Source: Rhizophagus irregularis (taxonomy: Eukaryota > Glomeromycota > Glomeromycetes > Glomerales > Glomeraceae). Taken from it: a DNA stretch of 64,000 nt. The DNA lies in contig NC_089431.1 of assembly GCF_026210795.1 (NCBI RefSeq), positions 4,464,001 through 4,528,000 of the forward strand, written 5' to 3'. The translations under genes were made by a program, and so were the position numbers. Below are positions 47,041 to 59,479 of this stretch, one piece after another. The first letter of the stretch is position 1. Every line of letters begins with the position of its first letter. The notes beneath the pieces are model-generated. The model was not told where the DNA came from and made no database searches. It saw nothing but the letters and a program-made list of their open reading frames with translations.

Positions 47041-47342
47041 ATTAAATTATAAGGTTTAATCATTAAAAAAACAGATTGTGTAATGTACGGTCAATAATGG
47101 TGGGAAAGTGCCACTTCCTATTTTGGTCAGTCATAACTCTGCTGCTATTTCGATTTGACCATTATTTGTATCAGATTGTACAGTCACTACAGTGTAATAC
47201 TCAATAAATAGTAATTTCATTTGGTATTGTTGGTTGGCCACTATTTTTTTTTAATATTACCCGATCACTATTAAATTTATTTATAAAATTTCAGGAAACA
47301 GTTAATGAACAAGAAATTTTCTTTTGTTTTGTAAACGGTATA

Positions 47343-47580
47343 TCAGGACCCAGAAATATATATAAAAGGGTCAGGTTTGAGTTTGCGTATTTTGAACTAA
47401 AAAAATCATGAATATCTTTCCTTTTTTAGATAATTTTTTATAATGCCGGTCAGAATTTTATTTCCTAATATAGTAACTGACTGACATTTTCATAATTCCG
47501 GCCCTGAAAAAATGCGTACAGCTCATAGTAAAAAATTTTTTTCATCACCTGACCCCTATATATATATTTCTGGGTCCTGG
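47343..47580. mobile_element. 238-bp MITE, TA target duplication
   Basis: The ends TCAGGACCCAGAAATATATA and, inverted, CCAGGACCCAGAAATATATA continue into gggtcaggt on both sides. TA lies at 47341-47342 and 47581-47582. The termini are about 38 bp long, and the type is probably Tc1/mariner-like. Confidence 0.75.
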
Positions 47581-47582
47581 TA

Positions 47583-48300
47583 TATCACCTTTTTACAAAC
47601 TTCTAAATTTTATTATTCTGAATAATAATGCATTAAAGTTATGCTTTGAAAAAAAAATATCACCAAAAATTTGTAAATTTTCCTTTAATAACAGGTTTAT
47701 ATTACCTATTTTACAGTTCAGATCTTAATCCTACTGTAAATATTTTGAATGCTTTGAAATAATTTGGAAAATAAATTTATTAATAAAACAAAAGCTAGTA
47801 TCTAAACTGTATTATATGAAAAAGCAATGAAATTTTTGGTAATGAGTGGTTAAAAATTTTTTTTGCTATATCAAATTTAATTGGCAACATATAATATAAG
47901 TTATTCTATAACGTAGTTAGTATTTCAATTTTTAAAACATTTATTTTATTCAAATTACTAATTTAATAAAGTAAAATTTATATATATGTGTCATTTTTTG
48001 TTCAATATTTGAATTTTATGGGTTGATGATTATTATAATTATACTTTTAAATCATGCACTGTGTATATCGATTAATTATGCGTATAATCGCACAATTAAT
48101 AACCTAAAAGGTGACCTAAAGCCAAATATTTCATTTATTTACAAAAATTCGTAGAAATATGACTATGGATCAATTTGATCATCTAGATTTATCGATTAAA
48201 ATTCAGCCAAGTTATTACCAAAAGATGACTTAAGCGAAAATTTTTCTTTTTATCTACATACTGTAAATATGATACAGTAATACTAATTATATCTTATAAA
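47583..48300. other. AT-rich spacer, no gene seen
   Basis: No supported feature. Confidence 0.5.
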
Positions 48301-48302
48301 TA

Positions 48303-48822
48303 TCATGATTTTGAGCAATGCCCATTTAAGAATGAGTTCCCAAATTTGGACTTCATTCATTTGATGAACAACATGTTGAATAATAGAGATCAATGAATTT
48401 CTAAACTCAGCCAATCAGGTGAATTGATATTAACTCTGACCGGCCGTTGGCATTCCTAGTACTACTATGACCTTTTACTCTTTAATAATCATTTTTCAGC
48501 TCATTTGGTGGATTAGGCCAAAATTTTCTCCATCCATGCAAAACTAATAAACTTAATTCACTGGGATTTTAATGATATTTAGGGTATCATATTCTATCAC
48601 AGAAATTCTTCCGCCATAAATATATCAATACCAAACCGTGAATTATTTACTGTATATAATGAATTATTTATCATCTTAAAATTGTTTGAACATTTTCATG
48701 TAGAATACAGTAATTAGTAATTTAATATGTGTTGAAGTTCCATCATTTTCCTTTTTATTAGTTGATAACATTTCCTTTAAATAGGTTTAAAATAACTATA
48801 TGAGCGCGAAATATAGGATCAT
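48303..48822 (-). pseudogene. Highly decayed BTB-BACK-TLDc remnant
   Basis: A BACK piece (48303-48430: WELILKWALLKIMI-like, QMNEVQIWELILKW) is followed after about 130 bp of diverged sequence by the exon-2 start (YIYGGRISVIEYDTLNI-like at 48545-48625) and an exon-1 piece (48670-48822: GTSTHIKLL, FRAHIVILNL). All pieces are on the minus strand in gene order, with many indels and stops. Hinge and TLDc are absent. Confidence 0.8.
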
Positions 48823-49262
48823 TCCATATATTAGATCATTCCATATATTAATCTTTTTTCACTCTTCTTAGATCGAATATATTAACATAACACATTGACA
48901 CAGAGAAATCTTGTTATCTATTGATTATTAGCTTATTTCAGAAAATAATTCCGCTTATTGTGTTAAATTGGCTTATTGAACGTAGTATTGACATAACTTA
49001 TAATTCAATTATACTTCGTTCTTCCTATCCCATTTTATTGATAAAATAAGTTACAAAAATACTGAAATATAAACTTTATAAATACGATGCATTTATAAAA
49101 AATAATATTCCTAGTATTAAAACTGGAAAAAAGAATTATTTCACGGCATAATAAAATCTATTGTCAAAAAATGGAAACAAACTAACACAAATTTTACTTT
49201 TAATGATATCATAAAAAAAAAAAATTTAAAATATAAAATATTATTATTTGTAAATGTTCTAG

Positions 49263-50769
49263 TCAATTATCACGTACTATCTGAAAAACTTCATATTCTT
49301 CTACAGAAAAAACATCTTCAGTTTCTCTGATCTGCTTTTCATAAGATGCTCTTTTATTATAAGAGGATTCAAAGCCTTCACGAAATTTAAGGTCCTCACG
49401 ACCAAATGATGGTCCATATGAATAATAATTATCTATAGCGTATTTTTCTTCCACCACCCGGCTTAATATATGATTTTTAATATCTTTCTTATTGTTAAAA
49501 GAAAATATGAAACTATCTTTAGTTTCACCATATTCACAATTAGATATTGAAATGTAAATAGATTTCCACACAATCGGATTATATCCTCCAAGAATTTCAT
49601 TACTATCGTCGACTTTAATTATTGATATAGTATGAGATTTATTATCACAAATTTCATGAAATTTTTCAGCCGTAAATCCATCACGAGATCCACGAAGAAT
49701 TAATTTGAATTCATATGAATTTTTCAATTCATCTGCAATCTCCAATCTATCAACCCATTTTGAGATCAATTCAGCATGTTGAATTGTAATGATTTTTGAG
49801 TCTATGTTTTTAAGACTAATTTTTCTAGTTTCTTTGATTGTTTGTTGTTCTGACTTTTTACTTGGTTTATAATCATTGTCCAAGAAACATTGAATTAAAT
49901 TTTCATATAGATCTTCAGAAATAATCTTTCTGTATGGGTACACCTTACTCAAGAATTCTTTTGAAGCAAATTCAGTAAATTTAATTAAAGGAATAAATTG
50001 CTGTAAAGTATTTTTTAAAGCATTAAAATCATCATTTGAATAACTTGAAGGATCCAAGGAAAGTTCAGGATTCTGAGCAATACCCCATTTAAGCACATGC
50101 TCCCAAATTTGAACTTCACTCATTTGAACTTTATCAAGTTGAATAAGAGAGATTAATACTTTTTCTGAAATTGAAGTGAAACTAGAAGAATTAAAAATTT
50201 TTTCTGGTTGTTTAGATATTAATTCTGTGCAAAACTTTTGGAGATCCAAGAAAGAATCATTTCCGAAACTCGTTTGATATATTAGATTAAAATTTTGTTC
50301 TATCCAATTTTCTTTATTTTCAATCAAAAATGATTGTAAATGGGGGACTAATTCCTGGAGACTTAGTTCATTAGCAGCGACCAAAATTTTAATGATATCC
50401 AAAGTATCATATTCTACCAAAGAAATTTTTCCACCGTAAATATATCTAGAAATAAAATTCTCAAAAAATTAAAAATAATTTTACAAAATATATCTTATAG
50501 CAATTAGATTAATACCTTAAAATTATTTGAAAAATTTCAGGTAAAATGTTTGGTAATTTAATATATAATAAAGTTTCATCATTTTTCTTTTTATTTGTTG
50601 ACAAAATTCTTCTCAAGTATGAAGAACGATAATTTAAAATAACCATATGGGCACGAAAAACTTTTACGTGAGGGTCATTACCAACTTCAATTGTAATGTC
50701 ATAATATTCATCGTCATCTAAAATTTCGAGAAAATTTTGCGATAATTTTGACAAAAATTTATCAGTCAT
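49263..50769 (-). CDS. BTB-BACK-TLDc protein, 478 aa
   Basis: Exons 50769-50516 and 50445-49263 flank a 70-bp phase-2 intron (GTATTA..TAG); spliced length 479 codons, the shortest intact copy. The start MTDKFLSKLSQNFLEI is chosen by paralogy; the frame continues upstream without an ATG-supported domain. BTB (DDDEYYDITIEVG), BACK (NWIEQNFNLIYQTSF, IWEHVLKWG) and TLDc (RGSRDGFTAEKFHEICD, NEILGGYNPIVW, GPSFGREDLKFREG, VEEYEVFQI) are complete. It alone lacks the Cys that precedes SYEKQIR in all other intact copies (here YNKRASYEKQIR). Sister gene: 57755-59332, with almost identical exon 1. Confidence 0.93.
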
Positions 50770-50878
50770 TATAATGTTAATGAAAAAATGAAAAAAGGTC
50801 GATAATATAATAAAAAATTTTTTCTCATTATTTAAAACAAATTTTGTGACATGATAAACAATTTCCGATTTGTAATAG

Positions 50879-50893
50879 ATTGTTGTAGATCGT
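50879..50893 (-). promoter_or_regulatory. Shared upstream element, with a short uORF downstream
   Basis: On the minus strand this reads AACGATCTACAACAATC, about 110 bp upstream of the ATG at 50769. Between them lies a short upstream frame (ATG at about 50854, MSQNLF then stop) that is also present upstream of 59332. Confidence 0.5.
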
Positions 50894-51010
50894 TTCAAAT
50901 TAGGGATAGCCGGATAGGCGGGTTCGTTTAGTTTTGCGAATCGATTCCGAGCAGAGCATTCCGAATAATCGGCTCGGATCGGTCCGGTTCTACAAAATGG
51001 CTTTGACCAG

Positions 51011-51343
51011 TCAGTTCCTTTCAAAGTATATTTGAGATTTATGTAACGATAGCGTATGACGCAGTAAAGTACTATTTATTTTTTAATTAAAAATTAACAG
51101 CAGTTCGTGTCAGACATAACTCTACCATTAGACTTTTAGTTTACTAGTGTGTGAACTATTAACTCTTATTTTTAAACTTTTATTCATGATGTAAACAACA
51201 TGATTAGCACAAAAAAGCACAAATACCGGTAAAAAATTAAGCGCTAATTAAGCGAGCGGCTATAGTGTTCAACAAAAGGACATTATTCGTGTGATTGGCG
51301 CAATTTCCTGAGATAAACCTATCATTGCTCATAAAGTCATTTA
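51011..51343. other. Spacer upstream of an array gene
   Basis: Continues the block shared with 46930-47040 and 59590-59770 (aacgatagcgtatga, attaagcgctaatta). No gene is seen. Confidence 0.45.
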
Positions 51344-51508
51344 CAGTTCAACCTCACTATGGTGAATCCCGTTGGCTGGAGATTAAAATTTATTATAGTG
51401 AGAAATTCACTATACTAAGGGTTATTTTATTATATATATAAAAAAATCTGTACCTGAACTTTTTTTCATTATAGCAAGTTATTCACTATATAAAAAATTC
51501 GTGAACTG
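51344..51508. mobile_element. 165-bp pogo-like MITE (TA sites)
   Basis: The left end CAGTTCAACCTCACTATGG and the inverted right end CAGTTCACGAATTTTTTATA share CAGTTCA. They continue into tatRgtgaat repeats, with several inverted agtgaataa / ttcactata copies inside. TA lies at 51342-51343 and 51509-51510. The element is weaker than the one at 19506-19934. Confidence 0.55.
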
Positions 51509-52024
51509 TACTTGGTGACTAGAATGATTTTTCTATGTAAAATTTTGCGATGAATACTGATAAATTTGAAATAAAATGTTATTTGATAATTTCATTATTT
51601 TTATTTTAATTATTTGATGTGTAGAAAATAGATCTTTTGTATTATTCAAAACTATTCAATAAAAGATAAATAAATTATATAAAATATAATAATTAATTTT
51701 TCGCAGTGCAAACATTCAGAAGCTATAATTAAAAGAGTATTGTGATCATAATATATTTAACAAAATTAGGCACTTATTGGAGTTACTGACGTTGATCTCT
51801 TTTACATCTATTATAATAAACTGTTAATAAATACTTTTAATGTATTAAATACTTTTTTTTTTCTATAAAATATTAATAATAATAAATTCACCTGATTTGT
51901 ATTGAAATAAGGATAAATCAGTTAAATTAACTAGTTCCGGAAGATTTAAAAGTCTTGTTGTATAAATGGCTTATGGATACGTAGATTTCGAATTATTTTC
52001 ATTTTCATTTTATCAGTTCATTAG

Positions 52025-52985
52025 TTCATTGCTCTAATTTTTCAAATTCTTTATTAGAGCATAAATTTTACCAAGAATAATTATATATATATCATTTTCC
52101 AATTTTTTTAATATTCGATATATTTCTTTAGAAGTTAATTTATTCTCTACTTTATTAATCAAATTAGCAACCAAATTTGGTGTGTCTTCAGAAATTTTGG
52201 TCTTAGTCTTCTACATATTTTAATGGCTAAAGTAAGGTCATGGGGAATGTTATAATAAAGAATTTCTTTTGACATATTCATTTATTATTATTCCAAACGA
52301 ATAAATAATATCTGCAATCACGTAAAACATCTAGAGACATTTAAGGTAATACTCCATAAACGTCTTTTTCAATCGATCTCTTTCAGTTTCATTATTTGCT
52401 AATTGACACATTCCTAAATCATTAATAAACGGATAGGTACGACCATGGAATAATACGTTTCCTGAACGAAGATACAGTAATGTTGGAATTTTCATATTTA
52501 GAAGCCCATTGACAATTTTCACTAAACTTATAAGTTTTGATTGATAAACCAAGGATTATTTTAAACAATCTCTCAAATCTCCAAACTTTAAAATCATAAT
52601 CTCTAGTACTATTTGGTAGTCCGTAACATTAAATTTTAAGTTATATACTTCTAAATTTTTTGATAATAAATGAAAAATGATCTGAAATATAAGTTTTAAC
52701 CTAATACCCGAATTATTAGATCTTAGGATTCTATACATATTCCATATACTTCTTTTTTTCCTAAAACATCCATAAAAGCTACTAATCTAGCAGAATTTTC
52801 TGATTTGGTACTTTAACAATAATTGGTCGAATTTTTGTTTAAACTTAATTATTTATTATAATAATAATAATTTTTATTTTACCTGAAAAATTTTCACATA
52901 ATTATCTTCTATTGTAGCTGTATTAATATTTCTATCGTAAGATTTTATTTTTGGGTCTTCTAACATAAACTTATTAAAAAGTTTA
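52025..52985 (-). pseudogene. Protein kinase pseudogene
   Basis: On the minus strand, in order: TDYQIVLEIMILKFGDLRDC (hinge region), LISLVKIVNGLLN, SGNVLFHGRTYPFINDLGMC (the DFG position reads DLG, as in many AM-fungal kinases), YGVLP, VLRDCRYYSFGIIINEY, then in another frame SKEILYYNIPHDLTLAIKIC and RLRPK. The HRDL catalytic loop has been lost (IPTLLYLRSGN in its place). Stops occur at about 52330 and 52556, and there are at least two frameshifts. It is a pseudogene of the kinase family also seen at 2130-3757 and 60220-61320. Confidence 0.8.
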
Positions 52986-52989
52986 ATTT

Positions 52990-54134
52990 CGAAAAATAAT
53001 TATAAAAAGTGGACTAATATTGGTTATTATTTATGTAAAATTATGTAAAGAATAATTTATATTACATAAATTTTAATTTGATGATAATATAAACTTTGCA
53101 ACGTTAGACCTAATAATAACCGGAGTTTATATTTTACAAAAGGTGGTTAGTAAGTGTATTAGGAATTGTGCCCTTACTTGCGTAATGATGGAATGAACAT
53201 GATATGAAAAATCTTATTAAGATAATGTAGGAGCTGTTTATTTATGAGATATTAAGCCTTAACAGGGTAGATTTAAAAAGATTCTCATCATTTCAAAATA
53301 CCAGATAAAATTTAATTATTTGAAGCATTCATTGTAGAAAAGATGTTTACTGTATTATTGTTATCAACTGTAGCGAATGAATAAGTTATTTTGGACCATT
53401 TTTTATGCTAATAAAATACATAAAGAACAAGAAAAAACTTATTAATCTTTACTGCAAAACTTTAACTTATAAAATTAATCAGTTGATAACTTTACGGTAT
53501 TGATAATTGTCCTGATATTCATTCTCTTTATAAAAAAAAAAATTCTGCATTTTTTTTATTGAAAACTTTAAATAAATAACGCTTAAACTTTAAAAGTATA
53601 AATAAAGAATTTATTGTTCAAATACTCAATTTATGCCAGCCATTTATTATTTGCATATTTTATCCAAGTCTAATGAATCGAGGGATAATTTGTCACCTCA
53701 ATAATTATATAAATACGCAATATACTTTTACGTTAAAGTAACTAACAAATCCGTCTTTTATAATAAATTCTTAAACGTTGTTGATAAATTTAGTAAATAA
53801 AATTCATTATTTATTATTTATTATTCATTTTATCAATTTGCTATGCTTAAAAGGTAAAACTTGGCTGAAGAAGTTTGTAATAATTATTTCATACTAAACA
53901 ATTAAATGTTAGATTATAAAATATTCCATAATCTGAATATTTATTTATTACCCGACATAATATTGTTAATACTGATAAAATCACATAATAGAACTTCGGT
54001 GGAAAGGTGATAAAATTGAGACAAATTTTTTCTAATTGGCTAAGTTAATAATGATAAATAATACAATTTAATTTGAAAATAAAATCATTCATTTAGAGCT
54101 ATTTAATGTAAACTATTTAATTACTGAAAAATTT
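52990..54134. other. AT-rich spacer, no gene seen
   Basis: No supported feature. Confidence 0.5.
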
Positions 54135-55697
54135 TTAAATATCTTTTGCAATTTGAAATATTTCGTATTCTTCTATAGTATATTCACCATCAGTTTTCCT
54201 GATTGGAATTTCGTAATTAGCATTACTACAATAACAATAGTTAAATTTTCTGTCGGTGTTGTCCGTCGAAGGTGAACCTTGAAACGTATTTATTAACTTA
54301 TTAATTTTTTTCACAACATTATTACTATACACTACTATATTGATGTCCCCATCGCCAAATGATGGTCCATAATTCCAATAATTATTTATAGCATGTTTTT
54401 CATCTTTCACGCGACTTAAAATATAATTATCATTATTTTTAAAAGAAAATATAAAACTATCTTTAGTAATCCCATAACTACTATCAGATTTCCATTCAAT
54501 CGGATTATATCCTCCAAGAATTTCATTACTATCTTTCACTTTAATAATTGTTATAGTATGAGATTTATTATCGCAAATTTCATGAAATTTTTCAGGCGTA
54601 AATCCATCACGAGATCCACGAAGAATTAATTTGAACTCATATGAATTTTTCAATTCATCTGCAATACCTAGCCTATCAATCCATTTTGAGATTAATTCAG
54701 CATGTTGACGCGTAATAATTTTTGAATCAATATTGTTAGGCTTAACTTCTTTTTTGATTATCTGTGGTTCAGATTTTTTATTCGGTTTATAGTCATTATC
54801 CAAAAAAGATTTTACTAAATCTTCATTTAACTCGTCAGGAATAATCTTTTTATACGGATATACCTTATTCAGAAATTCTTTAGAAGTAAATTCAGTAAAT
54901 TTAATTAAAGGAATAATTTGTCGTAAAGTATTTTTTAAAGCGTTAAAGTCATCATTTGAATAACTTGAAGGATCCGAAGAAATTTCAGGATTCTGAGCAA
55001 TACCCCATTTAAGAACATGTTCCCAAACTTGAACTTCACTTATTTGATTACCATTATGTTGAATAAGAGAGATTAAAGCCTTTTCTGGAATCGAAGTAAA
55101 ATCAGAAGAATTGAAAATTTTTTCTGGTTGTTTAGATATTAATTCTGTGCAAAATTTTTGGAGCTCCAAGAAAGAATCATTTTTGAAGCTCGTTTTATAT
55201 ATAAAGGCAAAATTTTTCTCCACCCATTTTGTTTCATTTTTAATCAAAAACAATTGTAAATAAGGAATTAACTCTTGAAGATTAAGTTCACTAGCAGCAA
55301 CCAAGATTTTAATGATATCTAAAATATCATAATTTACAAGAGAAAGTCTTCCGCTATAAATATACCTAAATAAAAAAAACAATCAATAAAAAAAAAAATT
55401 TTATAGAACAATAACTTAACTATAGAAATTAATTTAATACCTTAAAATTATTTGAAATGTTTCAGGTGAAATATTTGGCAATTTAATGTGTGCTAAAGTT
55501 CCATCGTTTTTCCTTTTATTAGTTGATAAAATTCTTCTCAAATAAGACGAACGATAATTTAATATAACCATATGAGCGCGAAAAATTTTTACGTGAGGGT
55601 CTTTACCAACTTCAATTGTAATGTCATAATATTCTTCATCGTCTAAAATTTCGAGTAAATTTTGAGTCAATTTTGATAAAAATTTATTATCGGCCAT
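54135..55697 (-). CDS. BTB-BACK-TLDc protein, 495 aa, with TLDc insertion
   Basis: Exons 55697-55441 and 55365-54135 join across a 75-bp phase-2 intron (GTATTA..TAG) to 496 codons. The start is MADNKFLSKLTQNLLEI. BTB (DDEEYYDITIEVG), BACK (KWVEKNFAFIYKTSF, VWEHVLKWG), a short hinge (NKKSEPQIIKKEVKPN) and TLDc (RGSRDGFTPEKFHEICD, NEILGGYNPIEW, GPSFGDGDINIV, IEEYEIFQI) are present. Between GPSFGDGD and the final Cys block there is an extra stretch of about 25 residues (SNNVVKKINKLINTFQGSPS and following), not seen in other members. The Cys block is CYCSNANYEIPIR. Sister gene in the other unit: 61786-63333, sharing PETFQ in exon 1 and FQI[AT]KD near the end. Confidence 0.92.
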
Positions 55698-55717
55698 TAT
55701 GGAAAGAATCAAGAATA

Positions 55718-55733
55718 AAGTTTGTAGTCTGTA
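55718..55733 (-). promoter_or_regulatory. Degenerate shared upstream element
   Basis: On the minus strand this reads TACAGACTACAAACTTT, about 22 bp upstream of the ATG at 55697; it is the most divergent copy. Confidence 0.3.
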
Positions 55734-55799
55734 CACCGACACCTTTTATAAAAGGCACGGTGTGGCAGTTGTGCAACTAGGGCGATCCAGAATGACGGT

Positions 55800-56279
55800 A
55801 CACAAAGTTGAAAATCAATAAATTTATATTTAACGAAATTTGTGTAACCGTAATTGAGTTACTTTATTTTGCGATTAAACATCAATTTTAATATACTACG
55901 CCCACACTGATTAAGTAATTTGGTAAATCATCATGTGGCCTACTAGTTTTACAAAATAAATTTCTTTTTTTCGCAATTTTTTTTTTTCTGCATTTACAGG
56001 AAATTACCCTAAAAAACGCGCTTTTTTAAGATCCTTTTAAAAATAAGAAAGAAAATATGGTTTCGGAAACAAAAATATTTTACGAGAAGAAAAAGATTTT
56101 CTAAGCTTGTAATGTCAGTTATTCAGAAAGATTTTGTGTAAAATACAAAAAATCGAATTTGTTTTTTAAAAAAGTGTATACGTTTATTCTTATTAATTAC
56201 CAATTTATTCTTGTATATACAGTACAACTTTTTTAAACTATATTTGTTAAATTTAATAGTGTTTTCAGTCTATATTTAT
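55800..56279. other. AT-rich spacer, no gene seen
   Basis: No supported feature. Confidence 0.45.
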
Positions 56280-57290
56280 TATTAATTTTCTTTTTCTTAT
56301 TTTTTTTTAGTCATTATGATATTCTCTCAGTTTGGGTTTTTGGCTAAGGAATTTTAATAATAGTAAGAAGCATTTATTCAAATTACCGATTTATCTTTTT
56401 TCTTATAGGTTAGAAATAGTTAAATTGTATTAATTTATAGTCTACGGTTCGTTTTTGAAGAGTCTAGTAACAGTAAAAGTAAGTTCTTGTCTTTTCTTTC
56501 ATTTTCATTTCACAATTTGTTTCGTTCATATTTTATTTTTTTTTCTTATTTTATTTCTTTGGTGAGTTAAACGTCTTGCTTTTTTTATATTAATTTTTCG
56601 TCTTCCTTTTCAGAGTGTTCTAGACTTTCTTTGATTTTTTCTTTTATTTTGTTTATTTGTTTTATTTTTTTTATTTATTCTTTGTCTTCTTATTCTCCTT
56701 TTATTTTCTATTCTTATTTTATCCTATAAACTAAATTGAATTCATTTTCACAAGTTCATTAATAGTTCCTTTTAAAAATAATAATTTATCTTTCATTTAA
56801 TCTCTTTGTCATATTCGATTATTTCACGAATTTTTGGCAATCCGTCCTTAATATTCAGCCAGACAAATGAATTTCTATTATCCTCTTAGTATTTTTACGA
56901 TACAATTTTATTTGAGGCAGCGGTTTATGATCGGGTGAGTTCAATACCTTTTATTTTGTTTTTGTTTCTTTTAATTTTTTATTCGTCTATTCACTTTTTA
57001 TTTTTTTTTATTTTATCTTTTCATCTTCCATACAAATTCTATTGTGTCCAGATATTCAAAACTAACAGCCGCCAATTTTCGTCAAAATCTTTTTTTGGGA
57101 TTTCCAAACAAGTCATGTCAAAAAGCAAACCCACTTTTTATCTGGCATAAGATTTGCTGCTGAACGGTAGTGGGCATTTTTATTATTTCCATTTCTTTTT
57201 TCTCCTTCCTTTGTTTCTTTTTTCTTTTGTTTTCTCACTTTTTCTTTCACTTTTCCTTTTTTCTTATTTTATTTTTTTATTTTAGGTTAT
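56280..57290 (+). repeat. Polypyrimidine (T/C-rich) low-complexity region
   Basis: Interrupted runs of tttctt, ttttattt and tctttt strings on the plus strand, similar in composition to 12191-12775. Short frames inside are Phe/Leu/Ser/Tyr rich and not credible genes. Confidence 0.6.
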
Positions 57291-57754
57291 GATTCGGTTC
57301 GAAATGTTGGTTCACGATCAAAGCGAGTTTAAGGCGTATTCACTTTCCAAGAATTAATGAATAAAAAAGAATATAAAAAATTGATTAAGTGAAGAAGGAA
57401 AAATGGACAAAATTTTTTTAAAACTAACAAGAGGTTTCTCAGTTTACTGTATATATTTATTTAATATATTTGATAATCAAATTATATATCTATTCATTTT
57501 ATTGATAAATCCGTACGTTGTTTTTATAAGTAAGCCAAAAACATAATCTCTGTGAGTATGATAAAATTTATGGAAAATACATTCTTGGTACTAAACAAAA
57601 AATTTATTTCCATGGATAAAATGTATCATATTAATAAAATTATTACCAATAAATTATTACTGTATTAATATAAAGTCAGCTCTCGATATAACGAATTCTC
57701 CGGTTTTCATCTATAAACATGCTAATTTATAAAACAAATTAATACAAAATTTTA
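57291..57754. other. Spacer with a solo pogo-like terminal repeat
   Basis: agtcagctctcgatataacg at about 57672-57691 resembles the left end of the element at 19506 (cagtcgactctggttataac). No partner end was found nearby, so it is a fragment. Confidence 0.45.
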
Positions 57755-59332
57755 TTACTTAATAATACTATAAATAAAAATTTTCAAAAAATAGTTAAAT
57801 ACCTCATTAGTATCTTTTATAATCTGAAAAACTTCATATTCTTCTATCGCAAAATAATTACCAGTTTTTCTTATCGGCTTTTCATAAGATGATCTTTTGC
57901 AATAACTAAAATGCTTATTAAAAGAGTTTCCACCAATTTTAAGGTCATTACGACCAAATGATGGTCCACATGAACAATCATTATCTATAGCGTATTTTTC
58001 TTCCTCCACCCGGCTCAATATATGATTTTTAATATCTTTCTTATTGTTAAAAGAAAATATGAAACTATCTTTAGTTTTACTATATTCACCATCAGATCCT
58101 GGAATGTAAGTTCTAGATTCCCACATAATCGGATTATATCCTCCAAAAATTTCATTAGTATCTTTCACTTTAATAATTGATATAGTATGAGATTTATTAT
58201 CACAAATTTCATGAAATTTTCGAGGCGTAAATCCATCGCGAGATCCACGAAGAATTAATTTGAATTCATATGAATTTTTCAATTCATCTGTAATCTCTAA
58301 TCTATCAATCCATTTTGAGATCAATTCAGCATGTTGAATTGTAATGATTTTTGAGACTATGTTTTTTAGACTAATTATTTTAGTTTCTCTGATTGTTTGT
58401 TGCTCTGACCTTTTCCTTGGTACATAATCATGATCCAAAAAATATTTGACTAAATTTTCACACATCTCATCAGGAATAATCTTTTTATACGGATACACCT
58501 CATTCAGGAATTCTTTAGAAGTAAATTCAGTAAATTTAATTAAAGGAATAAATTGTTGTAAAGCATTTTTTAAAACATTAAAATCATCATTTGAATAACT
58601 TGAAGGATCTGACGAAAGTCCAGGATTTTTTGCAATACCCCATTTAAGTACATGTTCCCAAATTTGAACTTCACTCATTTTAATTTTATCATGCTGAATA
58701 AGAGAGATTAAAGCTTTTTCTGAAATTGAAGTGAAATCAGGTGAATTAAAAATTTTTTCTGGTTGTTTAGATATTAATTCTGTGCAAAACTTTTGGAGAT
58801 CCAAGAAAGAATCATTTTCGAAACTCGTCTGGTATATTAGATTAAAATTTTGTTCTATCCAATTTTCTTTATTTTCAATCAAAAATGATTGTAAATAAGG
58901 GATTAATTCCTGGAGACTTAGTTCATTAGCAGCGACCAAAATTTTAATAATATCCAAAGTATCATATTCTATCAAAGAAATTTTTCCACCGTAAATATAT
59001 CTAAAAATAAATTCTCAAAAAAATTAAAAATAATTTTACAAAATATATCTTATATATATAGAAATTAGATTCTAATACCTTAAAATTATTTGAAAAATTT
59101 CAGGTAAAATGTTTGGTAATTTAATATGTGTTAAAGTTTCATCATTTTTCTTTTTATTTGTTGACAAAATTCTTCTCAAGTATGAAGAACGATAATTTAA
59201 AATAACCATATGGGCACGAAAAACTTTTACGTGAGGGTCATTACCAACTTCAATTGTAATGTCATAATATTCGTCGTCATCTAAAATTTCAAGGAAATTT
59301 TGCGATAATTTTGACAAAAATCTATCAGCCAT
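57755..59332 (-). CDS. BTB-BACK-TLDc protein, 499 aa, with C-terminal extension
   Basis: Exons 59332-59079 and 59000-57755 flank a 78-bp phase-2 intron (GTATTA..TAG); spliced length 500 codons. The start is MADRFLSKLSQNFLEI. BTB (DDDEYYDITIEVG), BACK (NWIEQNFNLIYQTSF, IWEHVLKWG), hinge (PRKRSEQQTIRETKIISLKN) and TLDc (RGSRDGFTPRKFHEICD, NEIFGGYNPIMW, GPSFGRNDLKIGG, IEEYEVFQI) are complete. GGYNP is preceded by IF where others have IL. Past FQIIKDT the frame runs on for about 19 residues (NEVFNYFLKIFIYSIIK), where paralogs stop. This may be a lost stop, or a donor (GAG|GTATTT) for an unseen intron. Confidence 0.92.
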
Positions 59333-59455
59333 TATAACGTCAATCGGTCAATATCAATTAAAAAAGGCGATAGAATAATAAAAAATTTTTTCTCTTTATT
59401 TAAATATTTAAATGAAATTTTGTGACATGATAAACAATTTCCGATTAGTATTAGA

Positions 59456-59470
59456 TTGTTGTAGATTGTT
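59456..59470 (-). promoter_or_regulatory. Shared upstream element
   Basis: On the minus strand this reads AACAATCTACAACAATC, about 125 bp upstream of the ATG at 59332. One core base differs (AATCT for GATCT). A short upstream frame (MSQNFI then stop) lies between. Confidence 0.45.
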
Positions 59471-59479
59471 TCAAATTAG

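Larger units (their letters stand above)
49230..55800. repeat. Large duplicated unit, copy 1 (with 57700-63500)
   Basis: Order along the plus strand: BTB-TLDc gene (49263-50769), shared upstream block, kinase pseudogene (52025-52985), BTB-TLDc gene (54135-55697). The same order and orientation recur at 57755-63333, and similarity extends into several spacers (for example aattcacctgatttgt at 51886 and 60216, and gacggtacacaaa at 55795 and 63474). Confidence 0.75.
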
